Positions 41,564-49,814 of a DNA stretch of 64,000 nt are shown in pieces (the stretch's first letter is position 1; the number at the start of each line of letters is the position of its first letter). Source of the stretch: Cytobacillus praedii (GTDB lineage: Bacteria; Bacillota; Bacilli; Bacillales; Cytobacillaceae); contig NZ_LMBX01000004.1 of assembly GCF_001439605.1 (NCBI RefSeq), positions 26,143 to 90,142 on the forward strand. Reading direction: 5' to 3'. Both the position numbers and the translations under genes were made by a program. The notes under the pieces are model-generated. The model made no database searches. It was not told the DNA's origin and was given only the letters and a program-made list of their open reading frames with translations.

Positions 41564-42742
41564 ATGAAAAATAAAACAGTCATCTATTTGCTTGCCTTAG
41601 CAGCTTTTTTAATAGGAACGATTGAATATATCATCACAGGTATCATTCAAATGATAGCAACTGACTTAAGTGTATCTACATCTGTTGCTGGGTTATTGGT
41701 CACTTCATTCGCACTTTCAGCGGCTATTGGTGCACCTATTGTCATTGCTCTCACTATTAATTTTGACCGCAAGAAAATATTGTTATCGATGCTTATTATT
41801 TTCATTTTGAGTAATTTTATCACTTTTTTTAGTCATTCTTTTGAAATGATTCTTTTCACACGAATTTTGCAAGGATTAAGTGGTGGGATTGCAATTGTCG
41901 TAGCAATGGCTGTTGCTACTCGTCTTGTTGAGAATGAAAAAAGAGGAAGTGCTATTGGGATCATTTTAATGGGTTTAAGCAGCTCCTTAGTTTTTGGCGT
42001 ACCACTGGGCACATTTCTCAGTGAGATCATAGGATGGAGGGGATTATTCGTATTAATTGGTTTAATAACAATTATTCCACTACTCGCAGTTTATAGGCTT
42101 GTTCCTCCTATTAAGGAACAAGAACCAGTTACGATTGGTTTGCAATTATCTATCTTAAAAGATAAAAGAATTGTGTTCGCAGTTGCAGTAACGTTATTTT
42201 ATGTAGGCGGCTATTCCACATTATTCACCTATTTAACACCATTCTTACAAGCTTCAGCGAATCTCACAATTGCAGAAATTAGTGGTATTTTATTACTTGC
42301 GGGAATCTGCAGCTTCATCGGCTCTAGCATTGGAGGGATAGCTGCGGATAAAAAAGGTCCAAGGTTTACGATTTTCACTGGATTAATATTACAAATACTC
42401 ATGTTGTTGTCACTGGCAATAATCGGAGGAAATCTAGTTGGCATAATTGCTGTTATCATGATTTGGATGATAGCTACGTGGAGTACTTCTCCAGCCCAGC
42501 AACTATATTTAGTTACGCTGGTACCAAAATCTCCTGATATCGCCTTAAGTGTGAACACTTCTTTTATTCAATTTGGATTCGCCCTAGGTTCGGGATTAGG
42601 AGGTCTTGTGATAATGGACACATCTGTATTGAATCTCAGTTGGGTCAGTGCCGGCACTGTTGTTTTTGCTTTACTAATGACCTTCATATTAGTTGCTTTT
42701 GAAAGAATCTCTAGCAGTAAGACATTGATGGAAAAATGTTAG
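41564..42742 (+). CDS. MFS multidrug-type exporter (DHA1)
   Basis: A 392-residue membrane protein with twelve expected helices. The loop 2-3 motif A is degenerate (NFDRKKILLSMLI), and motif C-like GLSSSLVFGVPLGTFLSEIIG WRG-region marks it as a drug:H+ antiporter of the DHA1 group (AraJ/YdhP-like). ATG 41564 is well spaced from GAAGGAGAT. It follows the MerR gene by 125 nt, a usual arrangement for a regulator and its exporter. A strong bidirectional terminator lies at 42850. Substrate unknown. Confidence 0.8.
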   Translation: MKNKTVIYLLALAAFLIGTIEYIITGIIQMIATDLSVSTSVAGLLVTSFALSAAIGAPIVIALTINFDRKKILLSMLIIFILSNFITFFSHSFEMILFTRILQGLSGGIAIVVAMAVATRLVENEKRGSAIGIILMGLSSSLVFGVPLGTFLSEIIGWRGLFVLIGLITIIPLLAVYRLVPPIKEQEPVTIGLQLSILKDKRIVFAVAVTLFYVGGYSTLFTYLTPFLQASANLTIAEISGILLLAGICSFIGSSIGGIAADKKGPRFTIFTGLILQILMLLSLAIIGGNLVGIIAVIMIWMIATWSTSPAQQLYLVTLVPKSPDIALSVNTSFIQFGFALGSGLGGLVIMDTSVLNLSWVSAGTVVFALLMTFILVAFERISSSKTLMEKC

Positions 42743-42849
42743 AAACGTTCGTCTATTTCAACTATTGGTTCGAATTTGAGTGTAAGGAAAGTAGTTATAA
42801 TTTTTTTCCATAAATAACAGATCTTTTGAACAAACCTTATTTAAACAAC

Positions 42850-42887
42850 AGCATCAGTAAAAGTGCGCCAACACTTTTACTGATGCT
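42850..42887. terminator. Bidirectional terminator
   Basis: AGCATCAGTAAAAGTG and CACTTTTACTGATGCT form a perfect 16-bp stem around CGCCAA, between the convergent MFS and YdcF-type genes. Confidence 0.85.
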
Positions 42888-42914
42888 TGATTTCAAATCC
42901 TTGGCATTAATTAT

Positions 42915-43511
42915 TTATTTTAAGAGATATTTATAGTAGGCAGGAAATTCTCGTATTATCGAATAGATATCTCTAAGCTCAAAAATCTCAGCATGGGCTG
43001 AATAGACTTTTTCAATATCCATTTTTTAAAATGCTAATTTTGTTCTACTTACATGAAAATATTGTGTAATAACCATAACTGAGTTTAGATCTAGCTCATG
43101 CATAATTTCTTTAGTATTTTCGGCAGTCATATAGGAGTTGTAACCGTTACTATCTATAATTTTATCCTTAGGTATCCCTTTATCAATTAAATAGGATTTC
43201 ATAACGGCTGGTTCATTATATCCCTCCTTACCAATCCCGCCACTAACAATAATGAAAGTAAAGTAGCCTTCTTCATAAAGTTCTACAGACTTATTTAACC
43301 TTGCCTCCAATCTTTTTGAAGGTTGTCCATCTTTTTCTACTTTATTTCCTAGAACTACAGCTGCGTCTACTGTCTCTATCTCATCATTCAATCGATCGAT
43401 TATCAGTAAAGTAATATGGATGGTAAACCAGATTAAAAGACTTGTCCCAGATATTAAAAGTATTTTTTTGAAAAGGAAGTTCAAAATCACCTTTAATCTC
43501 AGTATTTTCAT
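42915..43511 (-). pseudogene. YdcF-family (DUF218) membrane protein gene, frameshifted near the 3' end
   Basis: The minus-strand frame reads MKILRLKVILNFLFKKILLI, one membrane helix, then the DUF218 core AAVVLGNKVEKDGQPSKRLE, IIVSGGIGKEGYNEPAVMKS and VITQYFHVSRTKLAF, where it stops at 43026. The neighbouring frame continues KKMDIEKVYSAHAEIFELRD, IYSIIREFPAYYKYLLK to a stop at 42915, the normal C-terminus of this family. The break is at a T4A6 run (about 43020), where one base is extra. YdcF proteins may act on cell-envelope or SAM-related molecules. Real mutation or homopolymer error are both possible. Confidence 0.8.
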
Positions 43512-43689
43512 ATTTTTAATCTCTAAGATCATCATATAAAAATACTATTTGAAATAGTAGTATATAGATTGAAATATTTACCTTTATAATTTATCTAGGA
43601 TATGTTTTCAGATTTGTTAGTTTCCTGTTCAATAAATGAATGGTATAGGGGTTCAGGAGTATGGAGCGGGGGAACCAGAGGAGAAATTT

Positions 43690-44267
43690 ATGACGAAAAT
43701 TGGATTAATAAGACACCGTGTTACAGAATGGAATGATCTTGGTAAAGCACAAGGGATAACTGATGTTCCGTTAAATGATGAAGGCATAAGCCAAGCAATT
43801 AAATTGGGACATAGACTATCAGAAGATGAGAGATGGGATATGATTTTTACAAGTGATTTATCCAGAGCATTGAAACTGCAAAAATTATTGGTAGTAGAAT
43901 TAATTTACCCATAAAGAGTTTAGATAAAAGAATACGAGAAATAAATTGTGGGAAAATTGAGGGAACAACTGAAGAGGAAAGGATTCAAATATGGGGAGAG
44001 AACTGGCGTGATTTGGATCTCGGGATGGAGACATTTAGGGATGCAGCAAATAGAGGCATACAATTTGTAGAAGAAATAAATCGTGTATATAGAGGGAAAC
44101 GAGTTTTAGTAGTGAGTCACGGTGCTCTAATAGGGCTGACATTACAACATTTACTTCCAGATAGATTTTCTACAACATATATTGATAATACTTCTATTAC
44201 AATTCTTCAGAATATTGAAGGTAACTGGACCTGCAATCTTTATAACTGTACTGTACATTTGAAATAA
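43690..44267 (+). pseudogene. Histidine phosphatase (phosphoglycerate-mutase-like), frameshifted
   Basis: ATG 43690 (behind GAGGAG) opens MTKIGLIRHRVTEWNDLGKA, QGITDVPLNDEGISQAIKLG and FTSDLSRA, then leaves the family at about 43870 and stops at 43914. A second frame continues ETAKIIGSRINLPIKSLDKR, IREINCGKIEGTTEEERIQI and VLVVSHGALIGLTLQHLLPD to 44267. Both halves belong to one phosphatase with catalytic His in LIRH and in VSHGAL. The usual RHG is RHR here. One frameshift at 43868-43875 splits the gene. Confidence 0.8.
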
Positions 44268-44365
44268 TTCTCTTATTAAACAAATAGTGCTTATCGTTTC
44301 ATTATGGATTGTTCAATTAGAGATTTTGGGATGTGATTTGAACAATGAGTGAAAGTATAAAAAAT

Positions 44366-44404
44366 ATAAAGGGATACTTTTCTCTAACAGTTGTGTATCC
44401 TTTA
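44366..44404 (+). terminator. Hairpin downstream of the phosphatase remnant
   Basis: ATAAAGGGATAC and GTATCCTTTAT pair with one bulge around TTTTCTCTAACAGTTGT. Just after it, 44425-44550 matches a longer repeat also present at 50921-51045 (both contain GAAGCGTCTTT and end TTTGTGAAAGGTTG). Confidence 0.6.
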
Positions 44405-44654
44405 TCTTATATAATGATTTTCTTGAATCGGCTGAAATGTGAGAAGCGTCTTTCTTGATGAATCGGACATTTTAATGGAAGAAGCATATCAAGAAAAATT
44501 GATTACTTATTGTAATGCTATCATGATATTTGTGAAAGGTTGAAAAAAATTTTAGCATCCTTAATAGAAGAAGCTTTAGTTACCTTTGACTTTTACTAAA
44601 AGAAAATCTATAATAAGCATTGTATTTTTAAAATTTTAGGAGGATTATTAAAAA

Positions 44655-44699
44655 ATGACACATTCTATGAGACTACGTTTTCCCACTTTGAACCAGTAA
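44655..44699 (+). CDS. ErmD-type leader peptide MTHSMRLRFPTLNQ
   Basis: A 14-residue ORF behind AGGAGG (about 44639-44644). MTHSMRLRFPTLNQ is, as I recall it, identical to ErmDL, the leader peptide of ermD/ermJ/ermK genes in Bacillus, in which macrolide-bound ribosomes stall at the MRLR part. The related MTASMRLR leader controls mef-msr operons of streptococci. Here no erm gene follows; instead there is a decayed mef-like gene and an intact ABC-F gene. The peptide is strong evidence for macrolide-inducible attenuation at this locus. Confidence 0.85.
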   Translation: MTHSMRLRFPTLNQ

Positions 44700-44964
44700 T
44701 TGAATATGGTCAAAGACTCTGTTTGTATATGCAGAGTAAACGGGATAAGTCTGTCCTTTTTTAATAATCTTCATTTCAAATACAATTATGTATTGTGGAG
44801 AAAGGTGGATCATTCTGCCTTTCTTTATTTTTATGTAATTTCCTTTCTTTTTTTGCGAAAGGGAGGTCTATTTGATGACAGCTACCATAATGAACTCTGC
44901 CTATAAGAACGGGTCATTTTCCCTTTACTCTAAATCACAGACAGATTGTCTGTGATTTTTTATT
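44700..44964 (+). promoter_or_regulatory. Attenuator region with several alternative hairpins
   Basis: After the leader stop there are ACTCTG-N10-CAGAGT (about 44712-44733), GGGATAAGTCTGTCC followed by TTTTTT, AGAAAGG with CCTTTCTTTATTTTT (about 44789-44828), CCTTTC with GAAAGG (about 44842-44861), and the clear terminator AAATCACAGACA-GAT-TGTCTGTGATTT with T-run (44932-44964). Some compete for the same bases, as expected in leader-peptide-controlled transcription attenuation. Folding was not computed. Confidence 0.65.
44875..44955 (+). CDS. Second short ORF inside the attenuator
   Basis: A 26-codon ORF (MTATIMNSAYKNGSFSLYSK then SQTDCL) begins 8 nt after GGGAGG and ends within the terminator stem at 44932-44964. 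Ribosomes translating it would melt that terminator, so it may be a second control ORF. It shows no similarity I recognise. Confidence 0.4.
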   Translation: MTATIMNSAYKNGSFSLYSKSQTDCL

Positions 44965-45062
44965 GTCTTTTTTTAAATGATTGTGGTGAATTTAAATGAT
45001 GATGTTACTTTCTCTATTGATATAAGAGCTTCATCTTCAGCTCGTATCGGTGAAGAATCGAT

Positions 45063-45838
45063 ATGAAAATTTTTAGTAAGCATTGATTAAAATGTAAATT
45101 TTTGTAATATATTCAGAGCAGTTCTTTTCATTATTGAGTAGTGATGCTGTTCAATTTAGTATTATTTGGTGGTTAACAGATCGACAGGTTCACCACTTGT
45201 ATTAACTCGCAGGACTAGCAGTTTTTTTGCCGCAAGCTTTAGTTGGACCATTAGCAGGAACATTGTCGGATTGTTACTCTCGGAAAATGATGATGATTTT
45301 GGCAGATATAACAGTTGCGCTGATGGAGTTTACTCTTATTTACAATGATGTAATTTAGCGAGCCAAGTATCGTATTAATCGTACTCGTTTTAGTCATCCG
45401 TTCACTTGCTACTGTCTTTCATATACCGGCAATGAAGAAAGCTTCTGTTCCACTTCTTGCATCTGAGATCAACTTGCAAAGGCTGCGGGCTGGTGACAGA
45501 CGGTAAGTTCAATGCCAAATATTGGAGGATCGGCAGCAGAAATGTCGTTACTTGCAGTTAGCTCGCTCGTATAGATGTTTTATTTTCAGCTTATATCAAA
45601 GCGGAAAATGAACCTCAGTTACTGGGGCGAGTCTTCAGTTATGTTACAAGTACATCGTTACTATCGCCACGAATTGGGTATGCGCTAGCTGGAGTTATTT
45701 ATTGAATTAACAAGTGTTGCTGCACTATTTTCTATAATAGGTTTTTTAATTATTTTAATCGGAGTTGTGGCAAAGAAGGCGATGCAGGAGGGGAGAATAT
45801 GCAATTCTTATTATTTTTTTGATACGAGCTTGAACTAG
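45063..45838 (+). pseudogene. Decayed Mef-like MFS macrolide efflux gene
   Basis: Pieces in several frames line up with Mef-type MFS proteins: LLSSDAVQFSIIWWLTDR, then LAVFLPQALVGPLAGTLSD, MMMILADITVALMEFTLIY, EPSIVLIVLVLVIRSLATVF, YIKAENEPQLLGRVFSYVTS and AKKAMQEGRICNSYYFFDTS. Multiple frameshifts, stops (for example after MKIFSKH at 45063) and deletions show it is dead. Its position between an ErmD-type leader and an ABC-F gene is that of mef in mef-msr operons. Confidence 0.75.
45799..45822 (+). CDS. Possible seven-residue leader peptide MQFLLFF before the ABC-F gene
   Basis: ATG 45799 is 3-5 nt after GGAGGGGAG and reads MQFLLFF, then TGA. The stop codon touches the first base of a hairpin. 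It overlaps the dead mef frame, so the ribosome binding site may be a chance feature, but ORF, hairpins and resistance gene are arranged as in translational or transcriptional attenuators. Confidence 0.4.
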   Translation: MQFLLFF

Positions 45839-45869
45839 AAGCTCGTATCGATCCTAGCTATCGATACGA
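45822..45869 (+). promoter_or_regulatory. Two mutually exclusive hairpins upstream of the ABC-F gene
   Basis: Hairpin 1: ATACGAGCTT (45822-45831) with AAGCTCGTAT (45839-45848). Hairpin 2: TCGTATCGAT (45843-45852) with ATCGATACGA (45860-45869). Both have 10-bp perfect stems and share bases 45843-45848, so only one can form. The ribosome binding site GGGAGG of the ABC-F gene lies 16 nt further on. Confidence 0.65.
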
Positions 45870-45898
45870 AATTACAAAAATTTCGGGAGGTAGCAAAT

Positions 45899-47353
45899 AT
45901 GGAACAAATTTGTTTTGAATTAGAAAATGTCAAAGTGACTTATTTAGATAGAGAAGTATTAAAGATTGAACGCTTAGCAATACATCAATTTGACCGCATT
46001 GGGATTGTAGGGAAAAATGGTGCTGGGAAAAGTACTATATTAAAATTACTGGCGGGTACTGTTCAACCAACAAATGGAAAAGTGTACCGCCACGTAGAGT
46101 GCGGTTATTTTGAGCAAACTGAAGCTCCAACAGCCGCAGAAGCAGATCCAGCATTATTAGGTAAATTGGATGTACCAAGAGACCCTGAACAATTGAGTGG
46201 TGGAGAGCAAACAAGGCTAAAGCTTGCACAACTGTTTACTCACTATTATGAAGCGCTGCTAATTGATGAGCCAACAACACACTTGGATCAAGATGGCATT
46301 TCGTTTCTACTTGATGAACTCAAGTTTTACTATGGAGCGCTTCTGTTAATTAGTCATGACCGTGCTGTACTAGACGAACTCTGCACTACGATTTGGGAAG
46401 TACATGAAGGCAAAGTACGTGTTTATTCAGGGAATTACAGCCAATATATGGCACAGAAGCAGTTAGAACGAGACCAACAGAATCAAGCTCACGAACAGTT
46501 CTTAAAAGAAAAGAGCCGGCTTGAAAAAGCGGCGCAGGAAAAAATGAAAAAGGCTGAAAAAATTGCTCAAGCAGGAAGTATGTCAAAAAGAGAGGCAAAT
46601 GCCAAACCGAATAAATCGTTTATGACGAAATCCAAAGGCACGAGCCAAAAAGCCGTACAACGTGCAGCAAAAGCAATTGAACATCGAATGGATAAACTTA
46701 AGGAAGTGGAAGCTATACAAGAGGAAAGGCAAATTATGTTTCGTCAGTCGAAAGCTTTGGAATTGCATAATAAGTTTCCAATTATGGCAGACCGTTTGAC
46801 TCTCCAAGTGAAGGATAAAGTGTTATTGGATGAAGTGAGTTTCCAGCTGCCTCTTGGTAAAAAAATAGCCATCACAGGTGCAAATGGCAGTGGCAAAAGT
46901 ACATTGCTTCACCATATTGCCAATGATGGAGCGGGTTTAACTATGTCTCCAAAAGCAAAAATTGGTTACTTTAGACAAATGGGCTATCAATTTACTAGTG
47001 ATGAAACGGTATTTCAATTTGTGAAAAATCGTTCAGAATATGATGAAGGATTTTTACGAAGCGTTTTACATTCGATGGAGTTTGTCGGTACAGATATACT
47101 AAAAGATGTAAAGTTACTAAGTGGTGGAGAAGCGATTCGCCTACAGCTTTGTCAGTTGTTCCTAGGTGATTATAACATTCTATTATTAGATGAACCGACT
47201 AATTTTTTAGATATTCAAGCTATTGGAGCACTAGAACGATTTATATTTGCATATAACGGGACAATCGTATTTGTATCACATGATAAAGAATTTATAAAAA
47301 ATGTTGCAGATTTACAATTTAATATTTTTGAACAAAAAATAAATCAAAAGTGA
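45899..47353 (+). CDS. Msr-type ABC-F ribosomal protection protein
   Basis: A 484-residue soluble protein with two ATPase domains and no membrane part, typical of ABC-F factors that enter the ribosomal E site and dislodge macrolides, lincosamides or streptogramins. Domain 1: GKNGAGKST, LSGGEQTRLKLAQL, ALLIDEPTTHLD. The linker (about 190-290) is long, charged and helical, as in Msr proteins, and holds the tip that reaches the drug. Domain 2: GANGSGKST, LSGGEAIRLQLCQL, NILLLDEPTNFLD. By eye it is closest to Msr(D). The ATG follows GGGAGG. Leader peptide, attenuator and mef remnant upstream support inducible antibiotic resistance. It appears intact. Confidence 0.85.
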   Translation: MEQICFELENVKVTYLDREVLKIERLAIHQFDRIGIVGKNGAGKSTILKLLAGTVQPTNGKVYRHVECGYFEQTEAPTAAEADPALLGKLDVPRDPEQLSGGEQTRLKLAQLFTHYYEALLIDEPTTHLDQDGISFLLDELKFYYGALLLISHDRAVLDELCTTIWEVHEGKVRVYSGNYSQYMAQKQLERDQQNQAHEQFLKEKSRLEKAAQEKMKKAEKIAQAGSMSKREANAKPNKSFMTKSKGTSQKAVQRAAKAIEHRMDKLKEVEAIQEERQIMFRQSKALELHNKFPIMADRLTLQVKDKVLLDEVSFQLPLGKKIAITGANGSGKSTLLHHIANDGAGLTMSPKAKIGYFRQMGYQFTSDETVFQFVKNRSEYDEGFLRSVLHSMEFVGTDILKDVKLLSGGEAIRLQLCQLFLGDYNILLLDEPTNFLDIQAIGALERFIFAYNGTIVFVSHDKEFIKNVADLQFNIFEQKINQK

Positions 47354-47368
47354 TTTGAAATTAATCTA

Positions 47369-47403
47369 AGATAAGCCGCCAAGACCATCTGGGTGGCTTA
47401 TCT
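47369..47403 (+). terminator. Terminator after the ABC-F gene
   Basis: AGATAAGCC and GGCTTATCT enclose an inner GCC/GGT pair around AAGACCATCT. The T-tract is poor. Confidence 0.65.
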
Positions 47404-47532
47404 GTCATACTTTCAAATAGTTCATTCACAAGAATGTGACAAATTAGGCTTAAACGAACGGGTTCATTTATTACACAACATGAAACAGTTCAATAGGCTC
47501 TACTATTAGTGTGCGATCACACACTTATTTCA

Positions 47533-47591
47533 AAATCGGGGGTTTTTCTGAAATAAGGAAAGCGTCTTCTTCATGAAAAGGCCAGATTGTG
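47533..47591 (+). repeat. Dispersed stem-loop repeat copy
   Basis: AATCGGGGGTTTTTCTGAAAT-AAGGAAAGCGTCTTCTTCATG, then AAAAGGCCAGATTGTGAA. It belongs to the GCGTCTTT subgroup also found at 50921 and 60655. Confidence 0.65.
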
Positions 47592-47729
47592 AACAACAGC
47601 TGGAACAAGGTGTGTGGTTGTATTTTTAACTAAATGAGAGAGGAGATTAGATTAACTTAATCCCCTATCACATTAATCACTTTTTCTGCAATTAGTTTTT
47701 CTAGATAACAAAGTATAAAAAATGTTTTA

Positions 47730-47768
47730 AACTAAAGAGGCCGTCAAAAGTAGACGGTCTCTTTAGTT
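47730..47768. terminator. Isolated strong terminator
   Basis: AACTAAAGAGGCCGTC and GACGGTCTCTTTAGTT pair with one bulge around AAAAGTA. There is no complete gene within 370 nt upstream; the region 47404-48030 otherwise contains only the repeat copy at 47533. Confidence 0.8.
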
Positions 47769-48029
47769 ATTTAGGATCCTTTTGTGGATGTTTAGAGAAC
47801 GCGAAGAGGGGAACTAATTTTCTTGCTTTAAACTAGAATGATAAAGTTTAACTCCATTACCTATAACTCAAAAAATTTTCCGAATGGATTTGCCTATACG
47901 ATAGGAGTCTGTCTATATCGGATCCTTAATCTTATTATTACGAAATATAATAATTAGAAAAAAACACTATAAGAAAGAAATAATTTAAAAAACTACCTAT
48001 AATTTTTAGGATTCAATTGGTTTTTTTTA

Positions 48030-48046
48030 TTGACGAACGTACGTTC
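48030..48046 (+). promoter_or_regulatory. Palindromic operator overlapping a -35 element
   Basis: GAACGTACGTTC (48035-48046) is a perfect 12-bp palindrome overlapping TTGACG (48030-48035), a plausible -35 hexamer. Such sites are typical of TetR-type repressors. It is about 100 nt upstream of the VOC gene. Confidence 0.5.
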
Positions 48047-48143
48047 TGTGTTGTAAGGTGTGTTTATGGTAATAATAGTTTAGAGTTACTGCCACTTGAA
48101 AATTACTTGAGTATTGAAGAAATTATGACTAAGGAGCTGTTGA

Positions 48144-48575
48144 ATGATGTCAATTAGTTTGAATCCGTATTTGATTTTTGACGGGAACACGAGAGAAGCG
48201 GTCCATTTTTATGAGAAAGCGCTTGGCGGAAAAGTGATGGGTATCATGACGTTCGGAGATATGCCGGCAGACCCGAATTACCCGTTGACGGATGATATGA
48301 AGAATCGCGTTATGCATGCACATTTGAAAGTTGGAGAAGCAGATCTCATGTTCAGCGATACGTACGAAGGCATGCCTTATCAGCCGGGCAATACGATTCA
48401 GATGGCCATTCATCCGAAGGAAGAGGCTAGAGCTAGAGAAATCTTCGCTGCTTTGGAAGACGGTGGACAAGTCATTATGCCCCTTCAGAAGACGGATTGG
48501 AGTCCCTTGTATGGGCAAGTAAAGGATAAGTTCGGCGTTACTTTCCAAGTGAACGTCCCTGGAGAGCAATCGTAG
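48144..48575 (+). CDS. VOC/PhnB-like protein
   Basis: A 143-residue protein of the PhnB/YjdN branch of the VOC superfamily: SLNPYLIFDGNTREAVHFYE, KNRVMHAHLKVGEADLMFSD and SPLYGQVKDKFGVTFQVNVP are characteristic. The ATG follows AAGGAGCT. An operator-like palindrome lies upstream, but no repressor gene is next to it. Family members bind small molecules and are of unknown function in Bacillus. A distant paralogue of the gene at 16780. Confidence 0.8.
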   Translation: MMSISLNPYLIFDGNTREAVHFYEKALGGKVMGIMTFGDMPADPNYPLTDDMKNRVMHAHLKVGEADLMFSDTYEGMPYQPGNTIQMAIHPKEEARAREIFAALEDGGQVIMPLQKTDWSPLYGQVKDKFGVTFQVNVPGEQS

Positions 48576-48699
48576 TATTAGAAAAAACTTTTCGCTCTAT
48601 TTTAGGACCAAATTGTGGAGCAATTCCATTACAGGAATGGTACAGAAGTTCTTGTATGGATATAATTGTATTATACTAAATCAAAGGGGGTTTTGCTAA

Positions 48700-49143
48700 A
48701 TGAGCCAAAGAGTTCCTTACTATGAAATTTCACCGGATGGTATGGAAATTATGATGAATATGGAAAAGTACACGAAAACGACAACAATTGAACGAAAACT
48801 TCGTGAGCTTATTAAAATTCGGGTTTCTCAGATTAATGGATGTGCCTATTGTTTGAACATGCATTCAGCGGATGCTAGAAAAATGGGTGAAACAGAACAA
48901 AGAATTTACTGTGTTAGTGCTTGGAAAGAATGTGAATTCTATACAGAAGCAGAAAAAATAGCTTTGGAGCTGGCAGAGCATGTGACGTTAATCCCGACAA
49001 AAGGTGTGCCAGACGAGCTTTATCAACGAGTACGTGAGCACTATGACGAGAAACAGTATGTTGACCTTGTTCTAATTATTAATCAAATTAACAGTTGGAA
49101 TAGAATTTCGATTGCAATGGGTAATAGAGCCACTGAAAAATAA
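48700..49143 (+). CDS. AhpD-like carboxymuconolactone decarboxylase family protein
   Basis: A 147-residue protein of the CMD/AhpD family with the redox motif C-x2-C and following His in NGCAYCLNMHSADARK (about residues 45-62). AhpD-like proteins are peroxidase-like or thiol-redox proteins; this size fits the Bacillus group. The ATG follows AAAGGGGG. A clean terminator follows at 49170. It is probably monocistronic. Confidence 0.85.
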   Translation: MSQRVPYYEISPDGMEIMMNMEKYTKTTTIERKLRELIKIRVSQINGCAYCLNMHSADARKMGETEQRIYCVSAWKECEFYTEAEKIALELAEHVTLIPTKGVPDELYQRVREHYDEKQYVDLVLIINQINSWNRISIAMGNRATEK

Positions 49144-49169
49144 TATATTTTTAAATAATCTGCTATAGG

Positions 49170-49198
49170 GCGCCATTATTGAGTAATGGCGCTTTTTT
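49170..49198 (+). terminator. Terminator after the AhpD-like gene
   Basis: GCGCCATTA-TTGAG-TAATGGCGC followed by six T. Confidence 0.9.
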
Positions 49199-49225
49199 AT
49201 GGTTAATTGTTATTTGAAAAGTTTT

Positions 49226-49252
49226 TGCAACGATTTTACTCCCTCATTCGAC
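49226..49252 (+). promoter_or_regulatory. ECF-type promoter of the second sigma operon
   Basis: TGCAAC (49226-49231), 17 nt, CGAC (49249-49252). It fits the TG(A/T)AAC and CGnC pattern of Bacillus ECF promoters, and it lies 29 nt upstream of the sigma gene, suggesting autoregulation. Confidence 0.6.
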
Positions 49253-49280
49253 TTTATAATGAAAAGGAGGGGATACTCAC

Positions 49281-49814
49281 ATGGATGTTGAGAAATTGGT
49301 GCAAAAAGCGAAAAAGGGGAATGATGAGGCGTTTGAACTTCTGATCAGTTCTGTTCGTAATAAATTATATCGGACAGCCTTTTCCTATGTTAGAAATGAG
49401 CAGGATGCCCTTGATATTTATCAGGAAACCATTTATAAGGCTTATACTTCACTTAAAACATTAAAAAATCCAGCTAGCTTTCAAAGCTGGATTATAAAAA
49501 TTCTTATTTTCAAGTCTATTGATTTTATTCGAAAAGAGTCCCGGCATTTTACTACAGATGATGAAAAACTATTTGCTGAACTAATTTCTAAAGGAAGCGT
49601 AGATTACATAGCTCATTCGATGGATTTATCTGAAGCTTTTAAGTTCTTGGAGCCTAAATACCAAACCATTATTTTACTGCGGTATTATCATGATCTATCC
49701 ATAAGGGAAATTGCTAACATCATGAATTATCCTGAAGGAACGGTAAAATCACACCTTAGTCGAGCACAAAAAGAACTTAGGCCGATTTTAAAGGAGGGCT
49801 ATTTTTATGAATAA
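49281..49814 (+). CDS. ECF-type RNA polymerase sigma factor
   Basis: A 177-residue sigma factor: region 2 in FSYVRNEQDALDIYQETIYK and SFQSWIIKILIFKSIDFIRK, region 4 in FKFLEPKYQTIILLRYYHDL and NYPEGTVKSHLSRAQKELRP. The ATG follows AAAAGGAGGGG. An ECF-type promoter precedes it and the anti-sigma gene overlaps its end by 8 nt. It is similar in layout to, but not closely matching, the sigma factor at 3401. Target genes unknown. Confidence 0.88.
   Translation: MDVEKLVQKAKKGNDEAFELLISSVRNKLYRTAFSYVRNEQDALDIYQETIYKAYTSLKTLKNPASFQSWIIKILIFKSIDFIRKESRHFTTDDEKLFAELISKGSVDYIAHSMDLSEAFKFLEPKYQTIILLRYYHDLSIREIANIMNYPEGTVKSHLSRAQKELRPILKEGYFYE

Noticed and set aside
44700..44906. 68-codon ORF directly after the ErmD-type leader
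   Set aside because: It starts on the base after the leader stop without a ribosome binding site and crosses the attenuator hairpins.
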